64,000 nucleotides of DNA from Ruegeria sp. HKCCSA071 (GCF_017872555.1 NZ_JAEDOX010000007.1:1-64000), one strand, 5' to 3'; numbered from the stretch's first letter, positions 40,906 through 49,539 are shown. Program-made: numbers and translations. The notes: generated by a model from the sequence alone, not told the origin.

Positions 40906-42686
40906 TGGACGGAGCGAAACTGGACGGCAAAACCGTTGCCGAACATATCGTTGACTTTCTCGAACGCCGTGAGGTCAAGCACGTTTTCGGCCTGTGCGGG
41001 CACACGAACATTGCGGTTCTGGCTGCGCTGGCGGAAAGTTCCATCGATTTCGTCACAGTACGACACGAACAAATCGCCAGCCATGCGGCGGACGCTTATG
41101 CCCGCGTGACGGGCAAGGCCTCGGTGGTCTTGTCCCACCTCTCCCCGGGGCTGACTAACTGCGCCACCGGGGTCGCCAACGCGGCACTGGACTGTATCCC
41201 GATGGTGGTGATCGCAGGCGATATTCCCACGCATTACTACGGCAAACATCCGCATCAAGAGGTGAACCTGCACGCAGACGCTGCCCAGTGGGAGATCTAT
41301 CGCCCCTTTGTCAAACGCGCTTGGCGGGTAGATCGGGCAGACCTGATGGCCGAGATTCTGGAAAAGGCGTTTCACCTCGCCGAAAGCGGCCAGCCCGGGC
41401 CGGTGCTTGTCAATGTGCCGATGGACATCTTCTCCGAGGTGATCCCCTCGGACAGCTTCGACCGTATCCGAGATAACACGCGCGTGCTCAAAAAACCGTC
41501 GATTGACGATGAAACAGCGCGAGAGATTGTCGAAGCGTTGGCTACAGCCGAAAACCCGGTTGCTTACGTCGGCGGTGGTATCCTTCTGGCGAAAGCCAGT
41601 CAGGAGTTGCGCGAGTTCGTTGAACATTTGGGCTTGCCCGTCGCACATTCCCTGATGGGCAAAGGTGCGCTGCGGGACGACCACCCACTTGTGCTAGGAA
41701 TGACTGGGTTTTGGGGCACCGAATTGGTAAACCAATCCTGCCTGAATGCGGACTACATCTTTGCCGTGGGAACACGGTTTAAAGAGGCAGATTGTTCCAG
41801 CTGGTATCCTGGCTATACGTTCAACATCCCCGGGTCCAAGGTCATTCATATCGACATTGAACCGCAGGAGATTGGTCGGAACTATCCCACCGAGATCGGA
41901 GTCGTTGCTGACGCCAAGGCCGCGTTACGTGTCCTCAATCGGGTCGCCCGCGAGATGTATCCGGACGGTTTCAACCGCCCCGCGCTGGAACAGAAGATCG
42001 CAGACTTCCGAACGGACTTCAAAGCGCGCAACGTGGACATGGCGACCTCATCGGCCTTTCCGATGATGCCCGAGCGCATTCTGGCAGATACCCGCAAGGC
42101 ACTGCCCGAGGATGCCATCATCACCACGGACGTTGGGTGGAACAAGAACGGTGTCGGACAGCAATTTAATATCCTGACCCCCGGTTCAATCCTGACCCCG
42201 GGCGGGTTCGCGACGATGGGCTTTGGCCCTCCGGGAGCGATCGGCGCAAAACTGGCAGCCCCTGACCGTGTGGTGATAAGTCTTGTTGGCGATGGGGGGT
42301 TCGGTCAGAACCCGTCGATGCTGGCAACCGCGGTCGAGCTTGATCTGGGCATTATCTGGCTGGTTATGAACAACAACGCCTTCGGCACTATCGCGGGCCT
42401 TCAAAAGGCGCATTACGGTCTGACATATGGGACCACGTTCCCCGGATCAGCCGCAGCTCCTGCAAACGGACCGGGTTATGCAGACATTGCACGAGCTTAT
42501 GGTGCAGAAGGGCACAGGCTTAGTGCTGCTGATGAATTGTTGCCCGCATTGGAAGCGGCAATCGCCAGCGGCAAACCAACCGTTCTTGATGTCCCAATGA
42601 TCAACAATCCAACACCAACGACCGGGCACTGGAACATCTTGGACATTTACTCACCCGACAAAGAGATCTCTCACGTGGCGACCTGA
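40905..42686 (+). CDS. Thiamine-diphosphate-dependent enzyme (acetolactate synthase-like)
   Basis: The 593-residue three-domain ThDP enzyme has an N-terminal Pyr domain with the activating Glu in FVTVRHEQIASHAADAYAR near 53, a central domain (about 200-340), and a C-terminal PP domain with the cofactor motif GDGGFGQNPSM ... NNNAFG near 463-490. It resembles acetolactate synthase and 2-oxoacid decarboxylase/lyase families, not sulfoacetaldehyde acetyltransferase (Xsc). ATG 40905 follows AGGAGG with 7-bp spacing. As last gene after an acylating aldehyde dehydrogenase it may cleave a 2-keto or diketo intermediate to the aldehyde which that enzyme then oxidises, as IolD opens a diketone in inositol breakdown. 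Confidence 0.82.
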   Translation: MDGAKLDGKTVAEHIVDFLERREVKHVFGLCGHTNIAVLAALAESSIDFVTVRHEQIASHAADAYARVTGKASVVLSHLSPGLTNCATGVANAALDCIPMVVIAGDIPTHYYGKHPHQEVNLHADAAQWEIYRPFVKRAWRVDRADLMAEILEKAFHLAESGQPGPVLVNVPMDIFSEVIPSDSFDRIRDNTRVLKKPSIDDETAREIVEALATAENPVAYVGGGILLAKASQELREFVEHLGLPVAHSLMGKGALRDDHPLVLGMTGFWGTELVNQSCLNADYIFAVGTRFKEADCSSWYPGYTFNIPGSKVIHIDIEPQEIGRNYPTEIGVVADAKAALRVLNRVAREMYPDGFNRPALEQKIADFRTDFKARNVDMATSSAFPMMPERILADTRKALPEDAIITTDVGWNKNGVGQQFNILTPGSILTPGGFATMGFGPPGAIGAKLAAPDRVVISLVGDGGFGQNPSMLATAVELDLGIIWLVMNNNAFGTIAGLQKAHYGLTYGTTFPGSAAAPANGPGYADIARAYGAEGHRLSAADELLPALEAAIASGKPTVLDVPMINNPTPTTGHWNILDIYSPDKEISHVAT

Positions 42687-42692
42687 AGATGC

Positions 42693-42714
42693 TGGGCGCG
42701 GCCAACCGCGCCCA
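42693..42714 (+). terminator. GC-rich hairpin after the ThDP-enzyme gene
   Basis: TGGGCGCGG (42693-42701) and CCGCGCCCA (42706-42714) form a 9-bp stem with a 4-nt loop, 7 bp after the stop. There is no T run, so termination may need Rho or the stem may protect the mRNA end. It closes the catabolic cluster. Confidence 0.6.
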
Positions 42715-43306
42715 ACACTTGGAGTTAAAATGTGTCGCAGACTTTGGGCTAGGAATGACGAGAGTGCCTACTCTGAGCCTCTGGTCGACAGAGTAAGCTT
42801 GATCAGGCATTAAAATAGTCTTTTTCAAACGTCCGCACTTCCTGAACTAAGAAACCATGTAAGCCGTATACTTTTTTAGCGAAGTTCCTCTCTGACCGAA
42901 GCAGGGTCCTGTTCATCCAGTTCTTTTTTGCCGTTTACAGTATCCTGTTCTCTGAAATCGGGTCGAGCGCGAAGGTCTTTTCAATACTCGCTTGCATCAT
43001 TCGTCAATTGCTTTGTCACACACGTGGCAGTTAACACCGTGGCTCAGGCAGCGTTGGATCATGCGGTGCAAAATGAATGGCCAACTACCGCCATTGTCGT
43101 TCATCCGCGCAGGTACTTGGTGCACTTGGTTTATCGGGTGCCGCTGGTCCTGACAGCATTCAGTGCGTCCCGGCAGGTCTGACAGAGATCATTCTGAGTT
43201 ATGAGTGAAAAATACGCACTACCGACTTGAACGACATTGGCGAATGAAAGCACCGCATCTGCATTGCGTACTTTAAAGCGGTCTGTTGTTTCGTCGATCC
43301 GATAGC
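42715..43306. other. About 590-bp non-coding or decayed region with an IS-end-like sequence
   Basis: No intact gene is recognised. ATGTGTCGCAGACTTTGGG at 42730-42748 resembles the terminal repeat of the IS3-type remnant (TGTGTCGCTAACTTTGGG at its right end), suggesting a related element once ended here. An 84-codon frame at 42928-43182 contains a stretch (AQAALDHAVQNEWP followed by VVHPRRY) loosely like the part of IS3 transposases before HSDRGSQY, but it is too diverged to name. Base composition is AT-richer than the flanking genes. Confidence 0.3.
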
Positions 43307-44260
43307 TCAATCCCTTGTAACTTGATGATACCGCTCAAGATACGCAACCGCCAGTTCCTTGGCTTGCGCGATGAAACGTGCATTTCGGGTTTGTGTCGGA
43401 TCTTCGTCTGCGCGCGTGATATTCCAGCCCACATAGGTCGCGGCGCGAAGAGCGAGAAACAGCAGAAGGTGGTTTGTGTTCATTGGGCGAGTACGCGTAT
43501 ATCCGTCGATCATCGCAGCTTTGAAAGCCGGATAACCTGGGTCCCAGCGATGTTTCAGCAGCGCCGTGGCCAGTTCAAACACGCGGAAACCGAAGCCGCC
43601 ATCGTCAAAGTCGATGAGATGCAATGCGTCGGCCGAGCACATAACATTGCCAGGCACGAGATCAGCGTGGATGAGACCATAATCCAACGTTGCAGAAAGC
43701 CGCGTCAGATGATCCCGGGCTTTGGTTCTAAAGGCGAGGAAAAGCGCTTTCTCGTCAGGTGTGAGCCCTGGATTGTCCCAAAACCTGCCCCACATGGGAT
43801 CTTTGCCGACAAGTCCATCAATATCCCAATGCGGTCTGTCACATCCCTTAGCGCTCGGCCAATGGTCACTAGTGTCATGAAGTTGAGCCATGGTCTGACC
43901 GAGGCGAAAGAAGAGGTCACATTGTTGGGATAACGGCAAGGACAACAAAGCTACATCAAGAGTTTTACCATCCAGCCATGTCAGGATGTCGACTTGTGTC
44001 CCTGAGACAAACTGTAAATTTGGACCGGCAAGACTTGGAACCGGGGCGGGTACTGAGAGGCCTGCGTGATCCAGCCAAGCCATCCAAGCAAGTTCCGCTT
44101 GCAGCTGTGCGTCTGTTCGATAGCCTCGGCGGTGGAGTCGGAGGACATACCGATCCAACGGTGTATCAACGCGGTAGATGGCGTTTTCCCGTTCTGCGAT
44201 GAGCGTCGTTTCTGTGTTCTCGAGACCCCAGAGAGATAATGCGAGTTCAACATTGGTCAT
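43307..44260 (-). CDS. Small-molecule kinase, aminoglycoside/hydroxylysine kinase-like
   Basis: The 317-residue APH/choline-kinase-fold protein has N-lobe ENAIYRVDTPLDRYVLRLHR near residue 25, catalytic GLIHADLVPGNVM and metal-binding LIDFDDGGFGFRVFELATAL. Relatives include hydroxylysine kinase and homoserine-kinase-II-like proteins. It overlaps by 4 bp the upstream class III PLP enzyme, and such kinase/PLP pairs match the animal hydroxylysine system: phosphorylation of an amino alcohol followed by phospho-elimination. The substrate (5-hydroxylysine, ethanolamine-like or other amino alcohol) is not determined by sequence. Confidence 0.8.
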   Translation of the reverse strand: MTNVELALSLWGLENTETTLIAERENAIYRVDTPLDRYVLRLHRRGYRTDAQLQAELAWMAWLDHAGLSVPAPVPSLAGPNLQFVSGTQVDILTWLDGKTLDVALLSLPLSQQCDLFFRLGQTMAQLHDTSDHWPSAKGCDRPHWDIDGLVGKDPMWGRFWDNPGLTPDEKALFLAFRTKARDHLTRLSATLDYGLIHADLVPGNVMCSADALHLIDFDDGGFGFRVFELATALLKHRWDPGYPAFKAAMIDGYTRTRPMNTNHLLLFLALRAATYVGWNITRADEDPTQTRNARFIAQAKELAVAYLERYHQVTRD

Positions 44261-45546
44261 GGGTGCAGCGGCACCTCGTTCAGGACCAAGTCCAGCGTAT
44301 CGACCAACAAATCGGCGTTCTCTTTGGAAAATGGCATTGGCGGTCGTATCTTCAGTGTGTTCTTATAGCGCCCTAATCTGGACAACAGAATTCCATGTTG
44401 TCGCATCGCATTGATAACGCGGTCTGTGAATTCGGTCGCAGGTGTCTTGCTGTCGCGATCCATGACCATCTCGGTTCCGAAAATCAGGCCGGACCCACGG
44501 ACGTCCCCGATGACATCATGCCGTTTGGCTAACGCCCACAACCTTTCGTGGGCATAGTCCCCGACACGTTTTGCGTTTTCAATAAGTGCCCTATTCTCGA
44601 TCTCTTCGAGTACGGCCATCGCAGCGGCACAAGAGACGGGGTTTCCGCCGAAGGTGTTGAAATAACGATAACCCTTTCGGAAAGCCGCGACTGTATCTGC
44701 ATTCGCAACCACGCCCCCAACCGGATGACCATTGGCCATCGGTTTTCCCATGGTCACAATGTCAGGGATGACACCCATCTTTTCATGGGCCCACATATGC
44801 GTGCCTGTGCGGCCAAAGCCCGACTGAACTTCGTCACATATCAACATGCCCCCTGCGTTACGCACAATGTCCGCCACGGGTTTCAGCCAGCCATCCGGAT
44901 TGTTGGGAAAACCCTCGTTCAGGAAGTAGGGGCAAACGACAAGGGCCGCAAAACCGGTACCGTCAGCTTTCAGCTGTGCAATCTGGGCCGCTACTGTGTT
45001 GGCGAAGTGAACCCCGTTGGCGTCAGGTGAACGGTAACTGTCCGGGGCATCGACAAAGCGGAAGTACTTTTCCAGACCAAAGCTCACAGAGGGCAAGTTA
45101 GACTTACTGAGCTGGCTAACGAGTGAGGTATTTCCATGATAAGTGGCATCCGTGGCGATGATACCGCGTTTGCCGGTGACGGCCTCGGCCACCCGCAAGG
45201 CGATGTCATTGGCCTCGGACCCGGTGCAGGTCAAGATTGCCGTATCCAACGTAGCGGCCATCGTTCCAGTCAGACGCTCGATATACTCAAGGATTCCCTC
45301 GTGCAGATAGCGTGTGTGGGTGTTCAATGTGCTGGCTTGCTGACAAATCGCTTCGACCACCCGGGGGTTACAATGCCCGACATGCGGCACGTTGTTATAG
45401 CAATCCAGGTACTTGCGGCCGCCCGCATCCCAGAGCCACACCCCGTCGCCTTTCACAATGTGGACGGGTTCCTCATAGAATGTCGAAACATTTGGCCCCA
45501 TCAGCCGCCTGCGCGCGGCCACCAGATCTGCTGTACTGCGGGTCAA
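44257..45546 (-). CDS. Class III PLP enzyme (aminotransferase / amino-alcohol-phosphate phospho-lyase type)
   Basis: The 429-residue fold-type I class III enzyme has WLWDAGGRKYLDCYNNVPHV near residue 35, ILTCTGSEANDIALRVAEAV, LICDEVQSGFGRTG and the PLP Lys in VTMGKPMANGHPVGGVV near 280. It resembles the AGXT2L-type subgroup that contains ethanolamine-phosphate and 5-phosphohydroxylysine phospho-lyases. Start 45546 is TTG with GGGGATT upstream and fits the family N-terminus; the next ATG (45501) would remove conserved residues. Coupled by an ATGA overlap to the kinase, it may eliminate phosphate from the phosphorylated amino alcohol to give an aldehyde. Confidence 0.8.
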   Translation of the reverse strand: MTRSTADLVAARRRLMGPNVSTFYEEPVHIVKGDGVWLWDAGGRKYLDCYNNVPHVGHCNPRVVEAICQQASTLNTHTRYLHEGILEYIERLTGTMAATLDTAILTCTGSEANDIALRVAEAVTGKRGIIATDATYHGNTSLVSQLSKSNLPSVSFGLEKYFRFVDAPDSYRSPDANGVHFANTVAAQIAQLKADGTGFAALVVCPYFLNEGFPNNPDGWLKPVADIVRNAGGMLICDEVQSGFGRTGTHMWAHEKMGVIPDIVTMGKPMANGHPVGGVVANADTVAAFRKGYRYFNTFGGNPVSCAAAMAVLEEIENRALIENAKRVGDYAHERLWALAKRHDVIGDVRGSGLIFGTEMVMDRDSKTPATEFTDRVINAMRQHGILLSRLGRYKNTLKIRPPMPFSKENADLLVDTLDLVLNEVPLHP

Positions 45547-45694
45547 AGCTTAATCCCCATTCCGTCATGACCTGAGCTCAACGACGATGTTGTGGCCGTT
45601 GATCGCACGTGAGGTTTTTGGCGCATCGCGGTTCCGGCCCGGATCGCAGGTCTGCTATTTGCCCCCGGAAAGGCAATGCCGGTCTCGGGCACGC

Positions 45695-47050
45695 TTAGCG
45701 TTCCATTGCGGCTGTGAAACCGGCGTCAAGCGCGGCCAGGATTAAGCTGGCATCGCCCTCGGTCAGCACCAAAGGCGGTGAAAGGATCAAGTTGGGTCCC
45801 GAGACCCGTACCATTGCTCCGTTCTGATAGGCCACCTCCTGAACGGTTGACGCGGTTGGTGCGTCTATCGGTTTTTGGGTGTTACGGTCGCTGACCATTT
45901 CGACTGCAGTCATCAGGCCGTAGCCACCACGCACATCCCCGATGATGTCGTATTTCTTCATCAGTGCGATGCAACCCTCATAAAGCTGGGTGCCGCGTGC
46001 CGCTGCGTTTTCGACCACGTTGAGCCGTTTGGTTTCCGCAAGGCAAGCAAGCGCAGCGGCAGCCCCGACTGGATGGCCGGAATAGGTGTAACCATGGCCA
46101 ATCTTGGCGTCAGGGTTGTTTTCGAAGGCCTCGACCATCCGGTCGCCAAGCATCACCGCACCAAACGGGAAGTATCCGTTGGTAATCGCCTTCGCTGTGG
46201 CCATCATGTCTGGCTGGATGCCCCAAAGGCGGGCACCAGACCATGCGCCGGTACGGCCATAGGCTGTGATGACTTCGTCCGTGATCAGCAGGATCCCGTT
46301 TCGGTTACAAATCTCTTGCACTGCAGGAGCGAAGGACGGATGCGGCGGGATCACGCCACCCGCCCCAAGGATTGGTTCCATGATCATGGCTGCGATTGTG
46401 TTGGCTCCCTGAAACGCAATCTCGTCTTCCAATGCCTGTAGGCATAGCTGTGCCAGCTTCTCGGGGTCTGTTTCGTTGAAAGGGTTGCGATATGTGTAAG
46501 GCGCCGGGATGTGGAAACAGCCAGGCAACAAAGGCTCGTAAGCGTTGCGAAAATTCGCGTTTCCGTTGACAGAGGCCCCGCCGACATGCGTTCCGTGGTA
46601 TCCTTTCTTTAGGCTGAGGAATTTTGTGCGCCCGGCCTCACCCCGAAGCTTGTGGTATTGCCGCGCGAGGCGCAAAGTCGTCTCGACGCTGTCCGAACCG
46701 CCCGAGGTGAAGAACGCACGCGAAAGGCCGTCGGGTGCAAAGAATGCGTTTAGCTCAAACGAGAGCTCGATGGCGACGTCATTCGAAGTGCCGCGAAACG
46801 TGGAATAATAGGGGAGGGTGTCAAGCTGGGCAGCAATTGCATCTTTGACGGGTTGGCAAGAATAGCCGAGATTGACGTTCCAGAGACCGCCAACACCGTC
46901 GACCACCCGATGCCCGTCGACGTCAATAATTGATACACCTTCTGAACCGGTTATAATCTTCGGCGGATGGTCTGCACTGTCCTTCGGAGAGGTCATCGGG
47001 TGCCACATCAGACGACCGTTGTGTTCTTTCAGGAAATTTGAGTCTTTCAT
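45695..47050 (-). CDS. Class III aminotransferase (omega-amino acid:pyruvate type)
   Basis: The 451-residue class III PLP aminotransferase has IIDVDGHRVVDGVGGLWNVN near residue 40, FFTSGGSDSVETTLRLARQY, KKGYHGTHVGGASVNGN, LLITDEVITAYGRTG and the PLP Lys in MMATAKAITNGYFPFGAV near 285. The pattern is that of beta-alanine/taurine/putrescine:pyruvate aminotransferases, which turn an amine into a semialdehyde. It overlaps the IclR gene by 4 bp; about 150 bp without a gene separate it from the next PLP enzyme. The aldehyde dehydrogenase at 51062 could oxidise its product. Confidence 0.87.
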   Translation of the reverse strand: MKDSNFLKEHNGRLMWHPMTSPKDSADHPPKIITGSEGVSIIDVDGHRVVDGVGGLWNVNLGYSCQPVKDAIAAQLDTLPYYSTFRGTSNDVAIELSFELNAFFAPDGLSRAFFTSGGSDSVETTLRLARQYHKLRGEAGRTKFLSLKKGYHGTHVGGASVNGNANFRNAYEPLLPGCFHIPAPYTYRNPFNETDPEKLAQLCLQALEDEIAFQGANTIAAMIMEPILGAGGVIPPHPSFAPAVQEICNRNGILLITDEVITAYGRTGAWSGARLWGIQPDMMATAKAITNGYFPFGAVMLGDRMVEAFENNPDAKIGHGYTYSGHPVGAAAALACLAETKRLNVVENAAARGTQLYEGCIALMKKYDIIGDVRGGYGLMTAVEMVSDRNTQKPIDAPTASTVQEVAYQNGAMVRVSGPNLILSPPLVLTEGDASLILAALDAGFTAAMER

Positions 47051-47856
47051 GATGCAGGTTCCATTGCATTCGATTTCTTGACGGAGAGAGCCCAGGCCGC
47101 CTCGACATGGGCGGGAATTACTCCGCCCCAGTTTCGGGTAATCTCGCGTGCGGCGATGATCAGCTCTGCCAGGATCGTCTGCTCTAACTTCGGGGTGAAG
47201 CGCGTGGCGACAGAAGCAACAGCCACCGCGCCGGCGAATTGACCTGTTTGGTCAAAGACCGGGGCTGACAGCCCATAGGTTTCTTCCGCATAACTTTTAT
47301 ATGCGCGCCCAATTCCGGTTGCGCGGGCGGCGTCAACCAATGAGGTCAGGCCATCGGTATCAGTTGGTGTGTTCGCGGTGAATCTTTCAAGATCCTGTGC
47401 CGCGACACAGAGAAGATCTTCTGGCCCAAACGCCAGTGCGCACAGGCCGGATGCAGTCGCATGAAGGGGAAAGGTGTTCAGATCAATGACGGCACGGATC
47501 GCGTGGCGAGGGGATTCGCATTCGCATAGTCCATAAAGGGTTTGCCCGGAGAGTACCGTGGCATGCGCAGTCTCGCCCGTCGCATCCGCGAGGGCGGTAA
47601 GAGCGTGGCGTGCGCCTTCTTTACGGGGAACCGTGGCCTCGCGTATCTGCGCAAGTTGCATGACTGCGGGACCTAAGCGGTACTGCTTGGTAAGCGCATT
47701 TTGTTCAATAAACCCTGCATTTTCAAGGGATTGAAGATGTCGATATGTTGTCGCCTTGTCTCTTTTTGCAATCCGGCACAGCTGCGACAACCCGATTTCT
47801 GGGCGAGAGATCGAGAAGTAAGACAGCAGTTCAAGAGCTTTCTTTGCCGACGACAT
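47047..47856 (-). CDS. IclR-family transcriptional regulator
   Basis: About 269 residues: N-terminal winged helix (SSAKKALELLSYFS; IGLSQLCRIAKRDKATTYRH; AGFIEQN) and C-terminal IclR effector (GAF-like) domain (about 80-250; LPLHATASGL-type motif seen as FPLHATASGLCALAF). ATG 47856 has AAGG 6 bp upstream; an ATG at 47883 is less suitable. It is divergent from the TTT transporter operon and co-transcribed with the aminotransferase. A GGTTCGTTATATGAACC palindrome in the shared promoter region is a plausible operator. Confidence 0.88.
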   Translation of the reverse strand: MSSAKKALELLSYFSISRPEIGLSQLCRIAKRDKATTYRHLQSLENAGFIEQNALTKQYRLGPAVMQLAQIREATVPRKEGARHALTALADATGETAHATVLSGQTLYGLCECESPRHAIRAVIDLNTFPLHATASGLCALAFGPEDLLCVAAQDLERFTANTPTDTDGLTSLVDAARATGIGRAYKSYAEETYGLSAPVFDQTGQFAGAVAVASVATRFTPKLEQTILAELIIAAREITRNWGGVIPAHVEAAWALSVKKSNAMEPAS

Positions 47857-47934
47857 TGAGAACCTTTCAATTGCGGGGTGCAAAAAAAGTTTGACAGAAG
47901 TTCATTAACAAGGCAACCTTTTTTATAAAACAAC

Positions 47935-47951
47935 GGTTCGTTATATGAACC
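47935..47951. promoter_or_regulatory. Candidate IclR operator GGTTCGTTATATGAACC
   Basis: A palindrome with arms GGTTC/GAACC, 19-35 bp before the tctC start. It immediately follows a possible promoter TTCATT (47901-47906) - 17 bp - TATAAA (47924-47929), so a bound regulator would block transcription start. GTTC...GAAC arms are typical of IclR-family sites. The assignment depends on position next to the divergent IclR gene. Confidence 0.5.
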
Positions 47952-47969
47952 ACCAACTGGGAGCGCGAA

Positions 47970-48914
47970 ATGTTGAAACTAACCAAATCCGCAACGGCCA
48001 TGGCGATTGCGATTTCAGCGGTTGCTGGAGCAGCGCAGGCAGAATATCCGGAAAAACCCGTTGAGTTTGTTGTTCCATGGCCTCCGGGCGACCTGGAAGA
48101 TGTCTTGACGCGTATGATCGCCGAGGACTTCTCAGAGGCTTATGGCGTTCCCACCGCTGTCGTGAACAAGCCCGGTGGCGGCGGTGGTCCATTCCCCGGT
48201 GCGATTGAAGTCGCAAATGCCCCCGCTGATGGCTATACGATTGGGTCATTCATCATCGCCATCCCGGTTGTGGGCCCGCAAATCGGTATCCCAGAGCTGA
48301 ACCCCGACCCTTTCGTGCCGCTTGGCAACTTTCTAACCTATCCTTTTGTGATCGCGACGAGCGGTGACTCGGGCTATACGACTATGGAAGAACTGGCGGC
48401 CTACGCACAGGACAACGACGTTGTGCTCGGTCACTTCGGCGCGCCATTGGTTCCGACGCAGGTGACGCTTGGGCTGGCCAAGGAGATGGGTTTCTCCTAC
48501 GCCTCTGACGCCGCTTTTGACGCGCTTGACTGCAACACTCTGGCGTCGGGCGACGTCGATGTCATCAACACTACGCTGCAGCTGATCCTGCCCTGCCTCG
48601 AAGATGTGAGCGTTCTGGCATCCATCGGGTCCGAGCGCATCAATTTGACGCCGGACACTCCGACTGTGGCAGAACTTGCACCTACTCTGGACGTGTCTCT
48701 CTGGAATGGACTTTTTGTCCGTGCCGACACTCCTCAGGGCGTGCAGGACAAAATCATCGCAGTCGCGGAAAAGACCGTGATGTCCGACCGCGCCCAAGCG
48801 CTGGCTGCCGAGACTGGCGCATTGGTTTACTGGCAGCCTGCAGCGGACGTAGTCTCGCAAATTGAGAAGGATACGCAGACTCTGGCCGGAATCGAATCCA
48901 TGCTGTCCGAATAG
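47970..48914 (+). CDS. tctC: Tripartite tricarboxylate transporter substrate-binding protein TctC
   Basis: The 314-residue periplasmic protein has a signal peptide (about 1-25, ending AGAAQAEYP) and the Bug/TctC start EYPEKPVEFVVPWPPGDLED; later blocks include VVNKPGGGGGPFPGAIEVAN and DGYTIGSFI. TctC proteins bind carboxylates for a Na+-coupled secondary transporter. It is the first gene of tctCBA and divergent from an IclR regulator. The ligand is unknown; aminotransferase and aldehyde dehydrogenase genes nearby suggest an amino or keto acid. Confidence 0.9.
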   Translation: MLKLTKSATAMAIAISAVAGAAQAEYPEKPVEFVVPWPPGDLEDVLTRMIAEDFSEAYGVPTAVVNKPGGGGGPFPGAIEVANAPADGYTIGSFIIAIPVVGPQIGIPELNPDPFVPLGNFLTYPFVIATSGDSGYTTMEELAAYAQDNDVVLGHFGAPLVPTQVTLGLAKEMGFSYASDAAFDALDCNTLASGDVDVINTTLQLILPCLEDVSVLASIGSERINLTPDTPTVAELAPTLDVSLWNGLFVRADTPQGVQDKIIAVAEKTVMSDRAQALAAETGALVYWQPAADVVSQIEKDTQTLAGIESMLSE

Positions 48915-48928
48915 GGCTGGACCTGCCT

Positions 48929-48953
48929 GCTGGGCAGCATTGGACTGCCCAGC
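48929..48953 (+). terminator. Intercistronic hairpin after tctC
   Basis: GCTGGGCAG (48929-48937) and CTGCCCAGC (48945-48953) form a 9-bp perfect stem with a 7-nt loop, 15 bp after the stop, without a T run. As after the peptide binding-protein gene, it probably stabilises the tctC message or attenuates readthrough to tctBA. Confidence 0.55.
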
Positions 48954-48987
48954 CATCCACCTGCTTTCTCCTGGAACGGATAAATCC

Positions 48988-49527
48988 ATGTCGCGCGTCA
49001 AAACGCTCCAGTCGCTCTTCAAGCGCTACCGCAGGCCCGGCGATATTGTCTTCGCGTGGCTAGTTCTAGTCGTCTCGGTCTTTCTTCTGTCGCAACTGAT
49101 GGACCAAACCGCGTGGCGCAATGGCGGGAAACTGTTTGCGCAACCCCGGTTCTGGCCAGCGGTGTCGCTGAGCGGTATGGTCATCTTTGCCGCGTTTCAC
49201 CTTTTGGGATCCGCCTTGTCCGAGCGCTTAGATGGCCGCTGGCAAGAAGTTCAGCTCTGGCTCGCGTCGTTGGAATATGCAGGCTGGTTTGTCCTGTATG
49301 CTCTGGTCGTTCCGTATTTGGGCTATCTGCCGTCCACCGTCTTGTTCGCTTTGGCATTGTCCTTGCGTGCCGGTTACCGAAAGGTTTCTACCCTGATCGC
49401 TGCGACCTTTTCGGCGGTGGTGATCGTGCTTCTGTTCAAGACCTTTCTGAAAGTCAATCTGCCGTCAGGGCTGATCTACGAGAGCTTGCCCGAGGGTCTG
49501 CGGCAGATCATGCTGACGCATTTCTAG
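48988..49527 (+). CDS. tctB: Tripartite tricarboxylate transporter small subunit TctB
   Basis: The 179-residue inner-membrane protein has about four TM helices (for example FAWLVLVVSVFLLSQLM and YALVVPYLGYLPSTVLFALA) and the poorly conserved layout of TctB: a hydrophobic hairpin, a charged loop and a C-terminal hairpin. ATG 48988 was chosen; the longer frame from 48862 overlaps tctC and the hairpin. It lies 12 bp before tctA, its obligate partner. Confidence 0.82.
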   Translation: MSRVKTLQSLFKRYRRPGDIVFAWLVLVVSVFLLSQLMDQTAWRNGGKLFAQPRFWPAVSLSGMVIFAAFHLLGSALSERLDGRWQEVQLWLASLEYAGWFVLYALVVPYLGYLPSTVLFALALSLRAGYRKVSTLIAATFSAVVIVLLFKTFLKVNLPSGLIYESLPEGLRQIMLTHF

Positions 49528-49539
49528 AGGCCGCAAAAT

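Noticed and set aside
40905-42686. Sulfoacetaldehyde acetyltransferase (Xsc)
   Set aside because: The sequence around the ThDP motifs and N-terminus follows acetolactate-synthase-like proteins, not Xsc, and no phosphate acetyltransferase or sulfite exporter gene is near.
42928-43182. 84-codon plus-strand frame as a gene
   Set aside because: No plausible ribosome-binding site, no recognised family; at most a very diverged transposase relic.
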